A stretch of DNA of 64,000 nt from NCBI GenBank assembly GCA_004297725.1, contig SCUS01000041.1, forward strand, positions 62,001 to 126,000, written 5' to 3'. Of this stretch, positions 39,248-49,285 are shown piece by piece (the first letter of the stretch is position 1; every line of letters starts with the position of its first letter). The position numbers and the translations under genes are program-made. The notes under the pieces are model-generated. The model was given only the letters and a program-made list of their open reading frames with translations. It was not told the DNA's origin and made no database searches. Source of the DNA: Myxococcaceae bacterium. Lineage in GTDB: Bacteria > Myxococcota_A > Polyangia > Polyangiales > Ga0077539.

Positions 39248-41326
39248 ATGCGGTCTTCAAGTTCCCTGGTTCTTCTCCTTGCGACGCTGGGCAGTGGCCT
39301 CGCCGCGTGCTCCGACCCCGCCGGCAACAACAACATCATCGACTCGGGCAACCCCGTCGACACCGGCTCCCCCACCGACAACGGGACTCCGACCGACCGC
39401 GGTCCTGACGCCGGCACGCCCACCGACACGGGCAGCTCGATGGACACCGGCCCGGCCACGGACACCGGTCCCGCCACCGATACCGGCCCGACGGGCGATC
39501 GCGGCCCCGCCACCGACACCGGCCCCGCCGACGCGGGCCCCGCGGTCGATCCCTGCGCCGCGGCGAGCGTCATCGACCTCAACATGGCCGGCACCCGCTC
39601 GGGCGCCACCACCCGCATCACCCGCAGCAACACCACCACACCCCGCAACGGCACGCTCCGCGCGTCCTGCCAGAGCAACACCGTGGGCCAGGTCGCCTTC
39701 CGCTACACGCCCACCGCGGCGGGTCGCCTCGCGATCTCCACCGACAACGCCGGCACCATGCCCGCGGGCTTCGACACCGTCGCCTGGGCGCTCAGCTCCT
39801 GCGCGCCGAGCGTCGGCGACGCGGGCACCGGCAACCTGGGCTGCGACGACGACAGCGGCAGCGAGCCGCGCGGCCTCTCCTCGCGCTTCGTCACCTCGGC
39901 GCCGGTCGCCGCGGGCACCCCGATCTTCATCATCGTCGCGGGCTACGGCAGCGCCACCACCGCGACCGGCACCTTCGAGCTCTCGGTGACCGAGGTCTCC
40001 ACCGTCGCCGTCGGCGGCATGTGCGACCCGGCGGGCGCCACCAGCGTCTGCGCCACGGGCGCCACCTGCGTCGGCGGCTCGGCCACCACCCCGGGCACCT
40101 GCACCGCCGAGGGCGCCCGCGGCGCCGCCTGCCGCGCCGCCGCCCCGCGCTGCGACACCTCGCTGGAGTGCTCGTCCGCCATGGGCGCGGGCACCTGCCG
40201 CGCCATCGTCGCCGTCGGCGGCGCCTGCGAGCTCGTCCCCACCACCTCGGTCTGCATGGGCACGGCCGTCTGCTACTCCGCCACCATGGGCGCCACCATG
40301 GGCACCTGCATCGCGGAGGGCGCCGCCAACGGGCGCTGCCGCGCGATGGGCACCGCCTGCGACGCCGGCCTCGCCTGCAGCGGCTCGGCGACCTCGACCT
40401 TCTCCCGCTGCCGCACCGCCGTCGCCGCGGGCGCCGCCTGCGACCCGACCGGCGTGATGAACGTCTGCGCCACCGGCACCAACTGCGTGACCCGCGCGGG
40501 CGCCTCGACCTGCGTCGCCCAGGGCGCCCAGGGCGGCGCGTGCCGCACCGACTCTCCCCGCTGCGACGCCTCCCTCGAGTGCTCCAGCAGCGGCACCGGC
40601 GTGTGCCGCGCGGTCGTCGCCGTGGGCGCCGCCTGCGACACCAGCAACGTCACCACCGTCTGCGCGATGAGCGCCACCTGCATCGCGACCGCCCCGGGCT
40701 CCGCCATGGGCACCTGCCGCGCCGCCGGCACCGTCGCGGGCACCGCCTGCCGTGACGCCGCCCCGCGCTGCGACACCGGCCTCGACTGCAGCAGCATGAC
40801 CGGCAGCGGCATCTGCCGCCGCTCGGTGGCCTCGGGCGCCGCGTGCGCCCCGGGCAACATCGCCGACGTCTGCGCGGTGGGCACCGCCTGCCTCCCGACC
40901 TCGCCGACCGCGGGCACCTGCTCCATGGGCCGCGCGGAGACCGAGCCGAACAACACCCCGATGGCGGCCCAGACCGCGATCACCGCGAGCACCATCTTCA
41001 CGGGCACCGCGACGGACACCGACGCCGACTGCTTCCACGTCACCGTCCCCATGGGCGGCGCGATCTTCGCGGAGAGCAGCCTCGTGGCCTCGACCACCTG
41101 CGCCAGCGGCGGCCCCGACCCCGTGATCGACATCTACAACCCCGCCAACACCCGCATCGCGGGCGTCGACGACACCACCGGGCGCGGCCTCTGCGGCACG
41201 CTCAACCCCGCCAGCACCGCGGCGGCGCGCAACCTCCCGGCGGGCACCTACACGGTGTGCATCGAGGGCTTCAACGAGATGGCGACGAACTACCTCCTCA
41301 CCATCGGCGTCTACACCGGCCTGTAG
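39248..41326 (+). CDS. Lipoprotein with Asp/Thr/Gly repeats and Cys-rich tandem modules
   Basis: A 692-residue exported protein. Lipoprotein signal with LAAC (Cys 21). Residues about 30-105 are a low-complexity linker of ATDTGP/DAGTPTDTG-type repeats. About 110-255 is a beta domain (VGQVAFRYTPTAAGRLAIST). About 258-560 holds four full and one partial copies of a 60-70-residue module with eight Cys (ATSVCATGATCVGG, then RCDTSLECSS, then CRAIVAVGGA). The last 120 residues resemble a PPC-type bacterial C-terminal domain (ETEPNNTP at its start, YTVCIEGFNEMATNYLLTI at its end). The ATG at 39248 has GAGG five bases upstream. Probably a surface or periplasmic structural or binding lipoprotein; no enzyme site is seen. 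Confidence 0.88.
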   Translation: MRSSSSLVLLLATLGSGLAACSDPAGNNNIIDSGNPVDTGSPTDNGTPTDRGPDAGTPTDTGSSMDTGPATDTGPATDTGPTGDRGPATDTGPADAGPAVDPCAAASVIDLNMAGTRSGATTRITRSNTTTPRNGTLRASCQSNTVGQVAFRYTPTAAGRLAISTDNAGTMPAGFDTVAWALSSCAPSVGDAGTGNLGCDDDSGSEPRGLSSRFVTSAPVAAGTPIFIIVAGYGSATTATGTFELSVTEVSTVAVGGMCDPAGATSVCATGATCVGGSATTPGTCTAEGARGAACRAAAPRCDTSLECSSAMGAGTCRAIVAVGGACELVPTTSVCMGTAVCYSATMGATMGTCIAEGAANGRCRAMGTACDAGLACSGSATSTFSRCRTAVAAGAACDPTGVMNVCATGTNCVTRAGASTCVAQGAQGGACRTDSPRCDASLECSSSGTGVCRAVVAVGAACDTSNVTTVCAMSATCIATAPGSAMGTCRAAGTVAGTACRDAAPRCDTGLDCSSMTGSGICRRSVASGAACAPGNIADVCAVGTACLPTSPTAGTCSMGRAETEPNNTPMAAQTAITASTIFTGTATDTDADCFHVTVPMGGAIFAESSLVASTTCASGGPDPVIDIYNPANTRIAGVDDTTGRGLCGTLNPASTAAARNLPAGTYTVCIEGFNEMATNYLLTIGVYTGL

Positions 41327-41342
41327 GCCGAAGCAGCGCTGC

Positions 41343-41368
41343 GCGGCGGACTCGTCCGGGTCCGCCGC
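41343..41368. terminator. Bidirectional hairpin between lipoprotein and SGNH genes
   Basis: Arms GCGGCGGAC (41343-41351) and GTCCGCCGC (41360-41368), eight-base loop. It lies between two convergent stop codons (41326 and 41419) and is followed by a C/T-rich stretch. Confidence 0.65.
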
Positions 41369-41418
41369 CGCCCTCCCTCCCGTCTCTCCCTGAGCCCCCC
41401 CGCCTCCCCTTCAGCGCC

Positions 41419-42597
41419 TCAAGGCAGCCTGCGCATCCGGTCCAGCATCTGGATCGCGGTGAGGTTGCGCATGTTGTACCCGTAGCGCAGCCCCGCCTCG
41501 GTGAAGTACGCCGGCTCGGTGCTGCCGCCGGTCACGTACACCGATGGGTGGATGCGGTCGGACGAGACCCCGTGCGAGGGCAGCGACTGGAGAGAGGCCC
41601 AGTAGTCGAGCAGCGGGACGTGCCTCGCCGACGCGATCGAGCGGATCGTGTCGTTGAAGCGCAGCGCCGCGGCCGCCGGACCGGTGCCGTCGTTGCGGTC
41701 GGGGATCGTGCTCAGCGCCACGACGGTGCCCTCCGCCTCGGCGATGTCGACGATGGCGTTGAGGTTGGTGGCGAAGCGGGCGGTGGTGCTCCGGTCGATG
41801 TCGTTGGTGCCGTACATCACGATCGCCCACGCGGGACGGATGGCCGTGAGCTCGCGACGGAGGGGCGAGGCGCTGCCGCCGTTGAGGGCGTCGTCGGTGG
41901 TCCACCCGGCGGTGGCGCACACGCTGGCGCGGTTGAAGGAGTTGCGGGCCTGGCCGTCCTGCGCCGGCAGCGCAGTCATCCGGAAGGTCTGGATCGTCGG
42001 GTCGAGCGCCCCGTAGGTCCCGAGCGATCCCCAGCCGAAGCCCACGTCGGAGAGGAAGCTCCCCGACTCGGTGATCGAGTCGCCGATCTTCGCGAAGACC
42101 GCGAGCCGGTTGCCCATCGCCGCGCCGCGCGCCCGCACCTCACGGACGTGCGCCACGGTGGCGCGGTCCCACGCGGGCAGGGCGGGGCCCTCGCTGGGCA
42201 GCGTGTCGACCACGCCGGGCGAACCGGCGTCCGGCACGCCCACGTCGCGCGCTCCCGTGTCCGGAGGGCCGGAGTCCCTCACGCCCGCGTCCGGAGGGCC
42301 GGAGTCCCTCACGCCCGCGTCCCTCACCCCGACGTCGGGCACCCCGACGTCCGGCACCCCGAGGTCGGGCACCCCGAGGTCGACGGCGGCCCCGCCGTCT
42401 CGGGGGAGGTCGACCACGCCTCGATCGACGGGGACCACCACGTCGCGCGGCGGAGCGACGTCGTAGGCCAGGTCGGCGTCGTCCTGGCCTCCGTCCACCC
42501 GCACCTCGCCGAACATCCCTCCCGGCACCGGCGAACACCCTGCCACCAGACATCCGAGCGCGATCCAACGCCTGCTTCGAGCGACCATGTTGGCCAT
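41419..42597 (-). CDS. SGNH/GDSL hydrolase lipoprotein
   Basis: A 392-residue exported protein. Lipobox VAGC with Cys 21. Residues about 45-125 are a repetitive linker (GVPDVGVRDAG, RDSGPPD). The catalytic domain has block I KIGDSITESG with nucleophile Ser 174, block III GTND with Asn 265, and block V SDRIHPS with Asp 347 and His 350, so the triad is complete. It should be an esterase, lipase or carbohydrate deacetylase at the cell surface. Tandem in-frame ATGs at 42597 and 42588 are both possible starts; no Shine-Dalgarno is seen. It is divergent from the OmpA gene and ends at a shared terminator. Confidence 0.9.
   Translation of the reverse strand: MANMVARSRRWIALGCLVAGCSPVPGGMFGEVRVDGGQDDADLAYDVAPPRDVVVPVDRGVVDLPRDGGAAVDLGVPDLGVPDVGVPDVGVRDAGVRDSGPPDAGVRDSGPPDTGARDVGVPDAGSPGVVDTLPSEGPALPAWDRATVAHVREVRARGAAMGNRLAVFAKIGDSITESGSFLSDVGFGWGSLGTYGALDPTIQTFRMTALPAQDGQARNSFNRASVCATAGWTTDDALNGGSASPLRRELTAIRPAWAIVMYGTNDIDRSTTARFATNLNAIVDIAEAEGTVVALSTIPDRNDGTGPAAAALRFNDTIRSIASARHVPLLDYWASLQSLPSHGVSSDRIHPSVYVTGGSTEPAYFTEAGLRYGYNMRNLTAIQMLDRMRRLP
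42259..42318. repeat. Two tandem 30-bp units in the SGNH lipoprotein linker
   Basis: Two identical 30-base units, beginning gtccggagggccggagtccc, encode a ten-residue repeat of the type AGVRDSGPPD. A run of 15-base units (encoding GVPDV/GVPDL) adjoins on the far side to about 42380. Both units preserve frame. Confidence 0.85.
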
Positions 42598-42661
42598 ATA
42601 CAACCCGATGAGGGTGGGGTTCGTCACGCGGCCAGGTGGATATCGGTGATACAACGCCGGG

Positions 42662-43980
<1,319 letters not shown>

Positions 43981-43984
<4 letters not shown>

Positions 43985-45030
43985 TCGGCCTCATCATCAA
44001 CCCCAACTCCCGCAAGAACCGTCACCGCCGCGGGCGCGTCGCGCGCTTCGAGAAGGTGCTCGGCAAGCGCGGGCGCGTCATCGAGACGCCCTCCGTCGAC
44101 GCCATCATCCCCGCGCTCAAGACCTTCGCCGCCGAGGGGCGCCGCTACTGGATCGCCGACGGTGGCGACGGCGCGCTGCACTGGATGATCAACGAGGCGG
44201 TGCGCTTCTTCGGCGCCGCCCGCGCCGCGGAGGCCGCGGTGTACATGCCCACCGGCGGCGGCTCGGTGGACTTCGTCGCCAAGTACCTGGAGCTCGACGG
44301 AGACCCGCTCACCCTCGTCGGGCGCCTCGCGGACAAGGTCGCCGAGCGTCACGAGCCCGCGATCCGCAACGTCCCCTCGCTGCTCCTCCAGGGCAGGCAG
44401 GTGATCTACGGCGACGAGCCCACGGAGTTTCGCCGCTACGGCTTCGGCACTGCGCTCGCGGGCTACGGCGCCAACTTCTACGGCCCGCTCTACCGCGGCG
44501 AAGGCAAGCACGGCCCCGCGGAGATCGCCCGGCACATCGCCTCGGCCTTCGGCGCGGCCGCGATGCGCAGCGCGTTCGCCGGGCCGCTCGCGTCGCTCAA
44601 GCCCAAGGTGCTGCGCCGCGCGGAGGACGACTACCTCCGCCCGCTGCGCGCCGAGGTGCAGATCGACGGCGCCGCGCTGCGGGGCGAGAACGGTCGGCCC
44701 ATCCTCACGCACACGGCGCTCAACTGCTCCTCGCTGCCGCTCAACCTCGCGGAGATCATGCGGGTCTTCCCCAAGGCCGACGGCTCGCAGATGCACGTCC
44801 ACGCGGGCAACGTGAGCGCCGCGGAGATGGCCAGGGTGTTCCCGGGGCTGATGACGGGACGCTCGGTCAACCACCTGCTCGCCAACGCCTACGACGGCCC
44901 CGCGAAGACCCTGGAGATCACCTGCCGCGACGGCGACGAGATGACCCCCGTGATCGACGGCGAGCTCTTCTATCGGATCACCTCGCTGAAGGTCACCATG
45001 GGCCCGATGTTCCGCATGGTCTCGCCGTAG
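43981..45030 (+). CDS. Diacylglycerol kinase-family lipid kinase
   Basis: A 349-residue cytoplasmic or membrane-associated protein. The N-terminus IGLIINPNSRKNR and the ATP loop ADGGDGALHWMINEA correspond to the DAGK catalytic-domain motifs NPxSG and GGDGT. MPTGGGSVDFVAKYL matches the following G-rich loop. The C-terminal half is the beta-sandwich found in DgkB/YegS-type lipid kinases. The likely substrate is diacylglycerol, a sphingoid base or a related lipid. The start overlaps the OmpA stop, and the Ser/Thr kinase gene begins 15 bases after the stop, suggesting a three-gene transcript. The same frame is open far upstream, but that part is an antisense or out-of-frame shadow. Confidence 0.85.
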
Positions 45031-45045
45031 CGCCCGGTACGGCCG

Positions 45046-48000
45046 ATGTTTCCGACGACCTCGCGCTTCCGTGCGATCGATGTTCTGGGCAAAGGGGGAA
45101 TGGGCGTCGTGTACCGCGCCTACGACGCCGAATCCGCGCGCGTGGTGGCGCTCAAGACCGTGCGCCGCCCCTCCGGCGACGACCTCTATCACCTGAAGGA
45201 GGAGTTTCGCGCGCTCACGGGCATCTCGCACCCCAACCTGGTCGAGCTGCACGAGCTCTTCGTCGACGGCGAGCAGTCGTTCTTCACCATGGAGGTCATC
45301 GAGGGCACCGGCGTCCTCGAGCACCTCTGGGGCGACGGCACCACCGCCACCGGGCCGGGCATTCCCCCCGACGGCATCGCCCGCCTCGACGCGGTGCTCC
45401 CTCAGGTCGTCGCGGGCATCGCGGCGCTCCACGACGAGGGCAGGCTGCACCGCGACCTCAAGCCCTCCAACGTGATGGTCACCTGGGAGGGGCGCGCGGT
45501 GGTGCTCGATTTCGGCCTCGCCCTCGCGTGGCGTGAGGCCGCCGTCGACCCCTCCGCGGCGTCCTACGGCACGCAGCGCTACATGTCCCCCGAGCAGCTC
45601 GAGGGCGCCTCGCTCACGCCCGCCTCGGACTGGTTCGCGCTCGGCGTGCTCCTCTTCGAGGCCCTCACCGGCACCCTCCCCTACCGGGGAACCGTCGCGG
45701 AGATCCTCGAGCAGCAGCGCCTCGGCCCTCCCTCTCCCGCCGAGCGTGTGCCCGGCATCCCGGCCCGCCTCGACGCGCTGGTGAAGGCGCTGCTCCAGCC
45801 GCAGCCCACGGCGCGGCCCGGGGTGGGAGAGATCCTGCAGATGCTCCACGAGACGCCCTCGCCGCGCTCGTCGCTGCGGATGCTCGTGCCCGCGGAGGCC
45901 CCCTTCCTCGGGCGGGAGCGAGAGCTCGAGGCGCTGCGCGAAGGCGCCGCGCAGGTGGACGCCGTCGGCCTCTCGCTGGTCACCGTCGAGGGCGTCTCGG
46001 GCGTCGGCAAGACCGAGCTCCTTCGGCGCTTCCTCGCCACGATGGAGGCCGAGGCCGGGACGGTGATCCTTCGGGGGCGCTGCCAGCCTCGGGAGTCGGT
46101 GCGCTTCAAGGCCTTCGACGGCCTCGTGGACGCGCTCAGCCGCCACCTCCGCCGCCTCGGCGAAGGCGCCGCGGCCTTCCGCCCGGCGGACCTGCGCGAC
46201 CTGCTCCGGCTCTTCCCGGTGCTGGCGCGGGTGACGGGCTTCGACCTCGCGCACGGCGACGAGGGCGCGACCAGCAACGACCCGCGCGCCACCCGTCGCA
46301 GGGCCTTCGCCGCGCTGCGCAGCGTCTTCACCCGCCTCGGCGCCTCGGTGCGCCTGGTGCTCTGGATCGACGACGCCCACTGGGCCGACGAGGACAGCGT
46401 GGCGCTGCTGCGCGCGCTGCTCCTGAGCCCCGACGCGCCGCGAGCGCTGGTGATCGCGAGCTGGCAGCGCGAGCTCGGCGGCGCCAGCTCCATGGTCGCC
46501 GCCGTCGAGGCGCTCGGGCGCTCGCTCCCTCCGGGCGCCCACACGGCGCTCTCCATGGAGCCCCTCGGCCACGCGGACGCCCGCGCCCTCGCCCGACGCA
46601 TCCTCGGCGAGCGCGAGGTCGACCTCGACGTGCTGCTCACCGAGTCCGGGGGCACGCCGTACTACCTCACCGAGCTCTGCCGCCGGGCCAGGGAGCTCCC
46701 CCCCGAGGCCGTCGCGAGGCTCCGTCTCTCGGACGTCATCGGAGAGCGCCTCGACGCCCTGCACTCCGCCGAGCGCACCCTGCTGGAGTTCGTCGCCGTC
46801 GCGGGCCGCCCGCTGCCGCGGCCGCTGCTGGTGAAGGCCTCGGGCGTGGGCGGCCACGCGCGTCGGGCGCTGCTGCGCCTCGGGGAGATGCGCCTCGGGC
46901 GCACCACCGGGTCGGCCGACGACGAGCTCGTGGAGCCCTGGCACGACCGGGTGCGCGCCGCGGTGCTCGAGGCCTGCCCCGCCGACCGCAAGCGCTCGAC
47001 GCACCTGCGCGTCGCCGAGGCGATGATGAGCTCCCCGGAGGCCGACCCGGAGGCGCTGGTGATGCACCTCGAGGGCGCCGGCGAGCCGGTGCGCGCGGCG
47101 GCCTTCGCGGTGGCCGCCGCCGAGCGCGCCGAGCAGGCGCTGGCCTTCGACCGGGCGGCCGGGCTCTATGGCGTCGCCCTCGCCCACCCCCCGGCGGACG
47201 CCTCGATCTCCGAGCTCTGGCGACGGCGCGCCGACGCGCTGGTGGCGTGCGGCCGCGGGGGCGACGCGGCGGAGGCCTTCGTGCGCGCGGCGGACAGCGC
47301 GAGCGACGCCACCGCGGGCGACGTGCTCGACCTGCGGCGGAGGGCGGCGGAGCAGTTCCTGTTCTCGGGGCGCTACGAGGAGGGACTCCGGGTGATGCGG
47401 GTGGTGCTCGACGCGGTGGGCGTCTCGCTGCCGAGCTCCCCTCGCGCGGCCACCCTCGCCTCGCTCGCCGGCCGCACGCGCTTCCTCGCCCGCTCTCTCG
47501 GCCCGCTCTTCCTCCGAGGCCGCCGCGCCCCGGTCTCCCCGCAGCGCCTCGACGCCCTCTGGACCGCCTGCGCCGCGCTCTCCATGGTGCAGCCCGCGCT
47601 CGCCGACGCGATGGGCGTGCAGCACCTGCTGGAGTCGCTCGACCTCGGCGACCCCTCCCGCGCCGTACGGGCGCTCGGCTACGAGGCCACCTGCGAGTCG
47701 TCCCTGGGCGGCAGCTTCTTCCGCGACCGCTCCCGCAAGCTCCTCGCCGAGACCGCGCGCCTCGCGGCGCAGACCGGCCGCCCCTACGACCAGGCCTGGT
47801 CGCTGATGGCCGAGGGCACCGCGGCGTGGCTCCGGGCCGACTGGGCCTCGTCCTTCGACCGCTGCGACGCCGCGCTCGCGGTCTACACCCGGGAGTGCCG
47901 CGGCGTGGCCTGGGAGACCGCCACGTCGCGCATCTACGCCCTCTCGTCGCTGGCCCTGATGGGGCGCTTCGGCGAGCTCGGCCGACGGCTCCCCGAGGCC

Positions 48001-48699
48001 CTCAACGAGGCCGAGGCCAACGGCGACCGCTTCGCCCTCGGCGGGTACTCCGTGGGCCAGCACGGGCTGCACTGGGTGGCCTCCGGGCGGCTCGACGCCT
48101 GGCAGGCGCTGGCCGAGCGCGCCCGCTCGACGTGGCTGCCCGGGAGCTTCCACCTCCAGCGCTACTCTCACCTCATCGCGGCGACGCAGGCCGACCTCGC
48201 TCGGGGCGACGGGTGGGGGGCGTTTCAGCGCATGGAGTCCGAGTGGCCCGCGCTCGAGGCCGCGCAGTTTCTCCGGCTGGAGGTGCCGGGGGTCGAGCTG
48301 CTGCAGCTCCGCGCGAGGGCGGCGCTCGCCTGCGCCGGGCGCATGACCTCGATCGCCAGGAAGTCCTGGACCCGGGTGCGACTCCTCACGCTGGCCGACG
48401 ACGCCGCCACTCGGATCGCCCGCTGCCCGCTCACCTTCGCGGCGCCCACCGCGGCCCTGCTGCGCGCCGGCCACGGGCTGCGGGCGGGCCGACCCGACCT
48501 CGCCCGCGTGGAGTTCGCGACGGCGCGCGAGGGCTTCGCGAAGGCAGGGATGGCGGCGCACCGGGCGATGCTCACCTGGGAGCTCGACGCGCTCGACCGC
48601 AGGGAGCCGGGCGCCGCTCCGGAGGAGGTGCTCTCCTGGGCCGAGCGGGAGGGCGTCGCGGACCTCAGCGCGCTGCGGCGTGCGCTGCTCTGGGGCTGA
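45046..48699 (+). CDS. Ser/Thr protein kinase fused to AAA ATPase and TPR-like domain
   Basis: A 1217-residue cytoplasmic signalling protein. Kinase domain at about 8-270: GKGGMGVVY loop, Lys 37 in ALKTV, HRDLKPSN at 135-142, DFGLAL at 155-160, SPEQ at 181-184; all catalytic residues are present. An AAA/STAND-type ATPase begins at about 287 with FLGRERELEAL, Walker A GVSGVGKT at 316-323 and Walker B LVLWIDDAHWAD at about 437-448. The rest (about 640-1217) is TPR-like helices. This is the PknK-like architecture common in Myxococcota. It probably acts as a signal-integrating switch with protein partners bound by the helical repeats. No Shine-Dalgarno; it follows the lipid-kinase gene closely. 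Confidence 0.93.
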   Translation: MFPTTSRFRAIDVLGKGGMGVVYRAYDAESARVVALKTVRRPSGDDLYHLKEEFRALTGISHPNLVELHELFVDGEQSFFTMEVIEGTGVLEHLWGDGTTATGPGIPPDGIARLDAVLPQVVAGIAALHDEGRLHRDLKPSNVMVTWEGRAVVLDFGLALAWREAAVDPSAASYGTQRYMSPEQLEGASLTPASDWFALGVLLFEALTGTLPYRGTVAEILEQQRLGPPSPAERVPGIPARLDALVKALLQPQPTARPGVGEILQMLHETPSPRSSLRMLVPAEAPFLGRERELEALREGAAQVDAVGLSLVTVEGVSGVGKTELLRRFLATMEAEAGTVILRGRCQPRESVRFKAFDGLVDALSRHLRRLGEGAAAFRPADLRDLLRLFPVLARVTGFDLAHGDEGATSNDPRATRRRAFAALRSVFTRLGASVRLVLWIDDAHWADEDSVALLRALLLSPDAPRALVIASWQRELGGASSMVAAVEALGRSLPPGAHTALSMEPLGHADARALARRILGEREVDLDVLLTESGGTPYYLTELCRRARELPPEAVARLRLSDVIGERLDALHSAERTLLEFVAVAGRPLPRPLLVKASGVGGHARRALLRLGEMRLGRTTGSADDELVEPWHDRVRAAVLEACPADRKRSTHLRVAEAMMSSPEADPEALVMHLEGAGEPVRAAAFAVAAAERAEQALAFDRAAGLYGVALAHPPADASISELWRRRADALVACGRGGDAAEAFVRAADSASDATAGDVLDLRRRAAEQFLFSGRYEEGLRVMRVVLDAVGVSLPSSPRAATLASLAGRTRFLARSLGPLFLRGRRAPVSPQRLDALWTACAALSMVQPALADAMGVQHLLESLDLGDPSRAVRALGYEATCESSLGGSFFRDRSRKLLAETARLAAQTGRPYDQAWSLMAEGTAAWLRADWASSFDRCDAALAVYTRECRGVAWETATSRIYALSSLALMGRFGELGRRLPEALNEAEANGDRFALGGYSVGQHGLHWVASGRLDAWQALAERARSTWLPGSFHLQRYSHLIAATQADLARGDGWGAFQRMESEWPALEAAQFLRLEVPGVELLQLRARAALACAGRMTSIARKSWTRVRLLTLADDAATRIARCPLTFAAPTAALLRAGHGLRAGRPDLARVEFATAREGFAKAGMAAHRAMLTWELDALDRREPGAAPEEVLSWAEREGVADLSALRRALLWG

Positions 48700-48709
48700 C
48701 GGAGCGGGC

Positions 48710-49285
48710 TCAGCCGACCAGGTGGTGGCTGGAGTGCCTGGGGAGCACGAAGTGGGCGTCGTCCTGATCGGGGTTGAGCACGGTCTGCTCCCGGAGCGAG
48801 ACCATCTGCGCGCGAGGGTCGGAGACCACCTTGCCGACGCGCACCATCAGGTCGCCGTACACCATCAGCAGCGAGCGCTGCACGGAGATGACCGCCGAGG
48901 CCGAGAGCTGCATCTCCCCCAGCCAGGCGTCCATCACCTGGTCGAAGGCCCAGCGGTGGAGCACCACCGGGAGCTCGTAGTCGAGCACGGTGTTGATGTG
49001 CCTCCCCAGCGCCGAGCGGGTCGCCGCGTCGAAGCGCTTCGGTGAGGTGCGCACGCCGATCAGCACGATGCGACGGCGCTGGGTGTAGCCCGATGGCGCG
49101 TCGAGGATCGCGACGACCTCCGGCCGCGTGGTCTGCCTCCCGTTGAGGCGCATGGTCTCGAGGAAGTCGTCGGCGCCGATGCGATCGAGCGCGGAGGCGT
49201 CGGTGCCGACCTGTCCGAGCGCGTCCTGGAGCGCGTTGACCGCCTCGGTGAGCCTGGTGGTGTCGATGTCCTGTCGGGGCGTCAT
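48710..49285 (-). CDS. Unknown protein, last gene of the FAD/CrtC operon
   Basis: A 191-residue soluble protein with no signal peptide. Helical N-terminus (LTEAVNALQDALGQVGTDAS), then a beta/alpha middle (RRRIVLIGVRTSPKRF), then LPVVLHRWAFDQVMDAWLGE and SVQRSLLMVYGDLMVRVGK. No family recognised. Its ATG overlaps the stop of the FAD-dependent oxidoreductase gene by four bases, so it is translationally coupled and likely a partner of that enzyme. It converges on the kinase gene, ten bases away. Confidence 0.75.
   Translation of the reverse strand: MTPRQDIDTTRLTEAVNALQDALGQVGTDASALDRIGADDFLETMRLNGRQTTRPEVVAILDAPSGYTQRRRIVLIGVRTSPKRFDAATRSALGRHINTVLDYELPVVLHRWAFDQVMDAWLGEMQLSASAVISVQRSLLMVYGDLMVRVGKVVSDPRAQMVSLREQTVLNPDQDDAHFVLPRHSSHHLVG

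Noticed and set aside
39350..39550. Possible CRISPR-like or VNTR array
   Set aside because: The repetition is protein-level low complexity (ATDTGP-type linker) with no constant spacer and repeat structure.
39256..41038. Minus-strand frame rich in Ala/Gly/Arg opposite the Cys-rich lipoprotein
   Set aside because: No domain, and the plus strand has lipobox and regular Cys modules.
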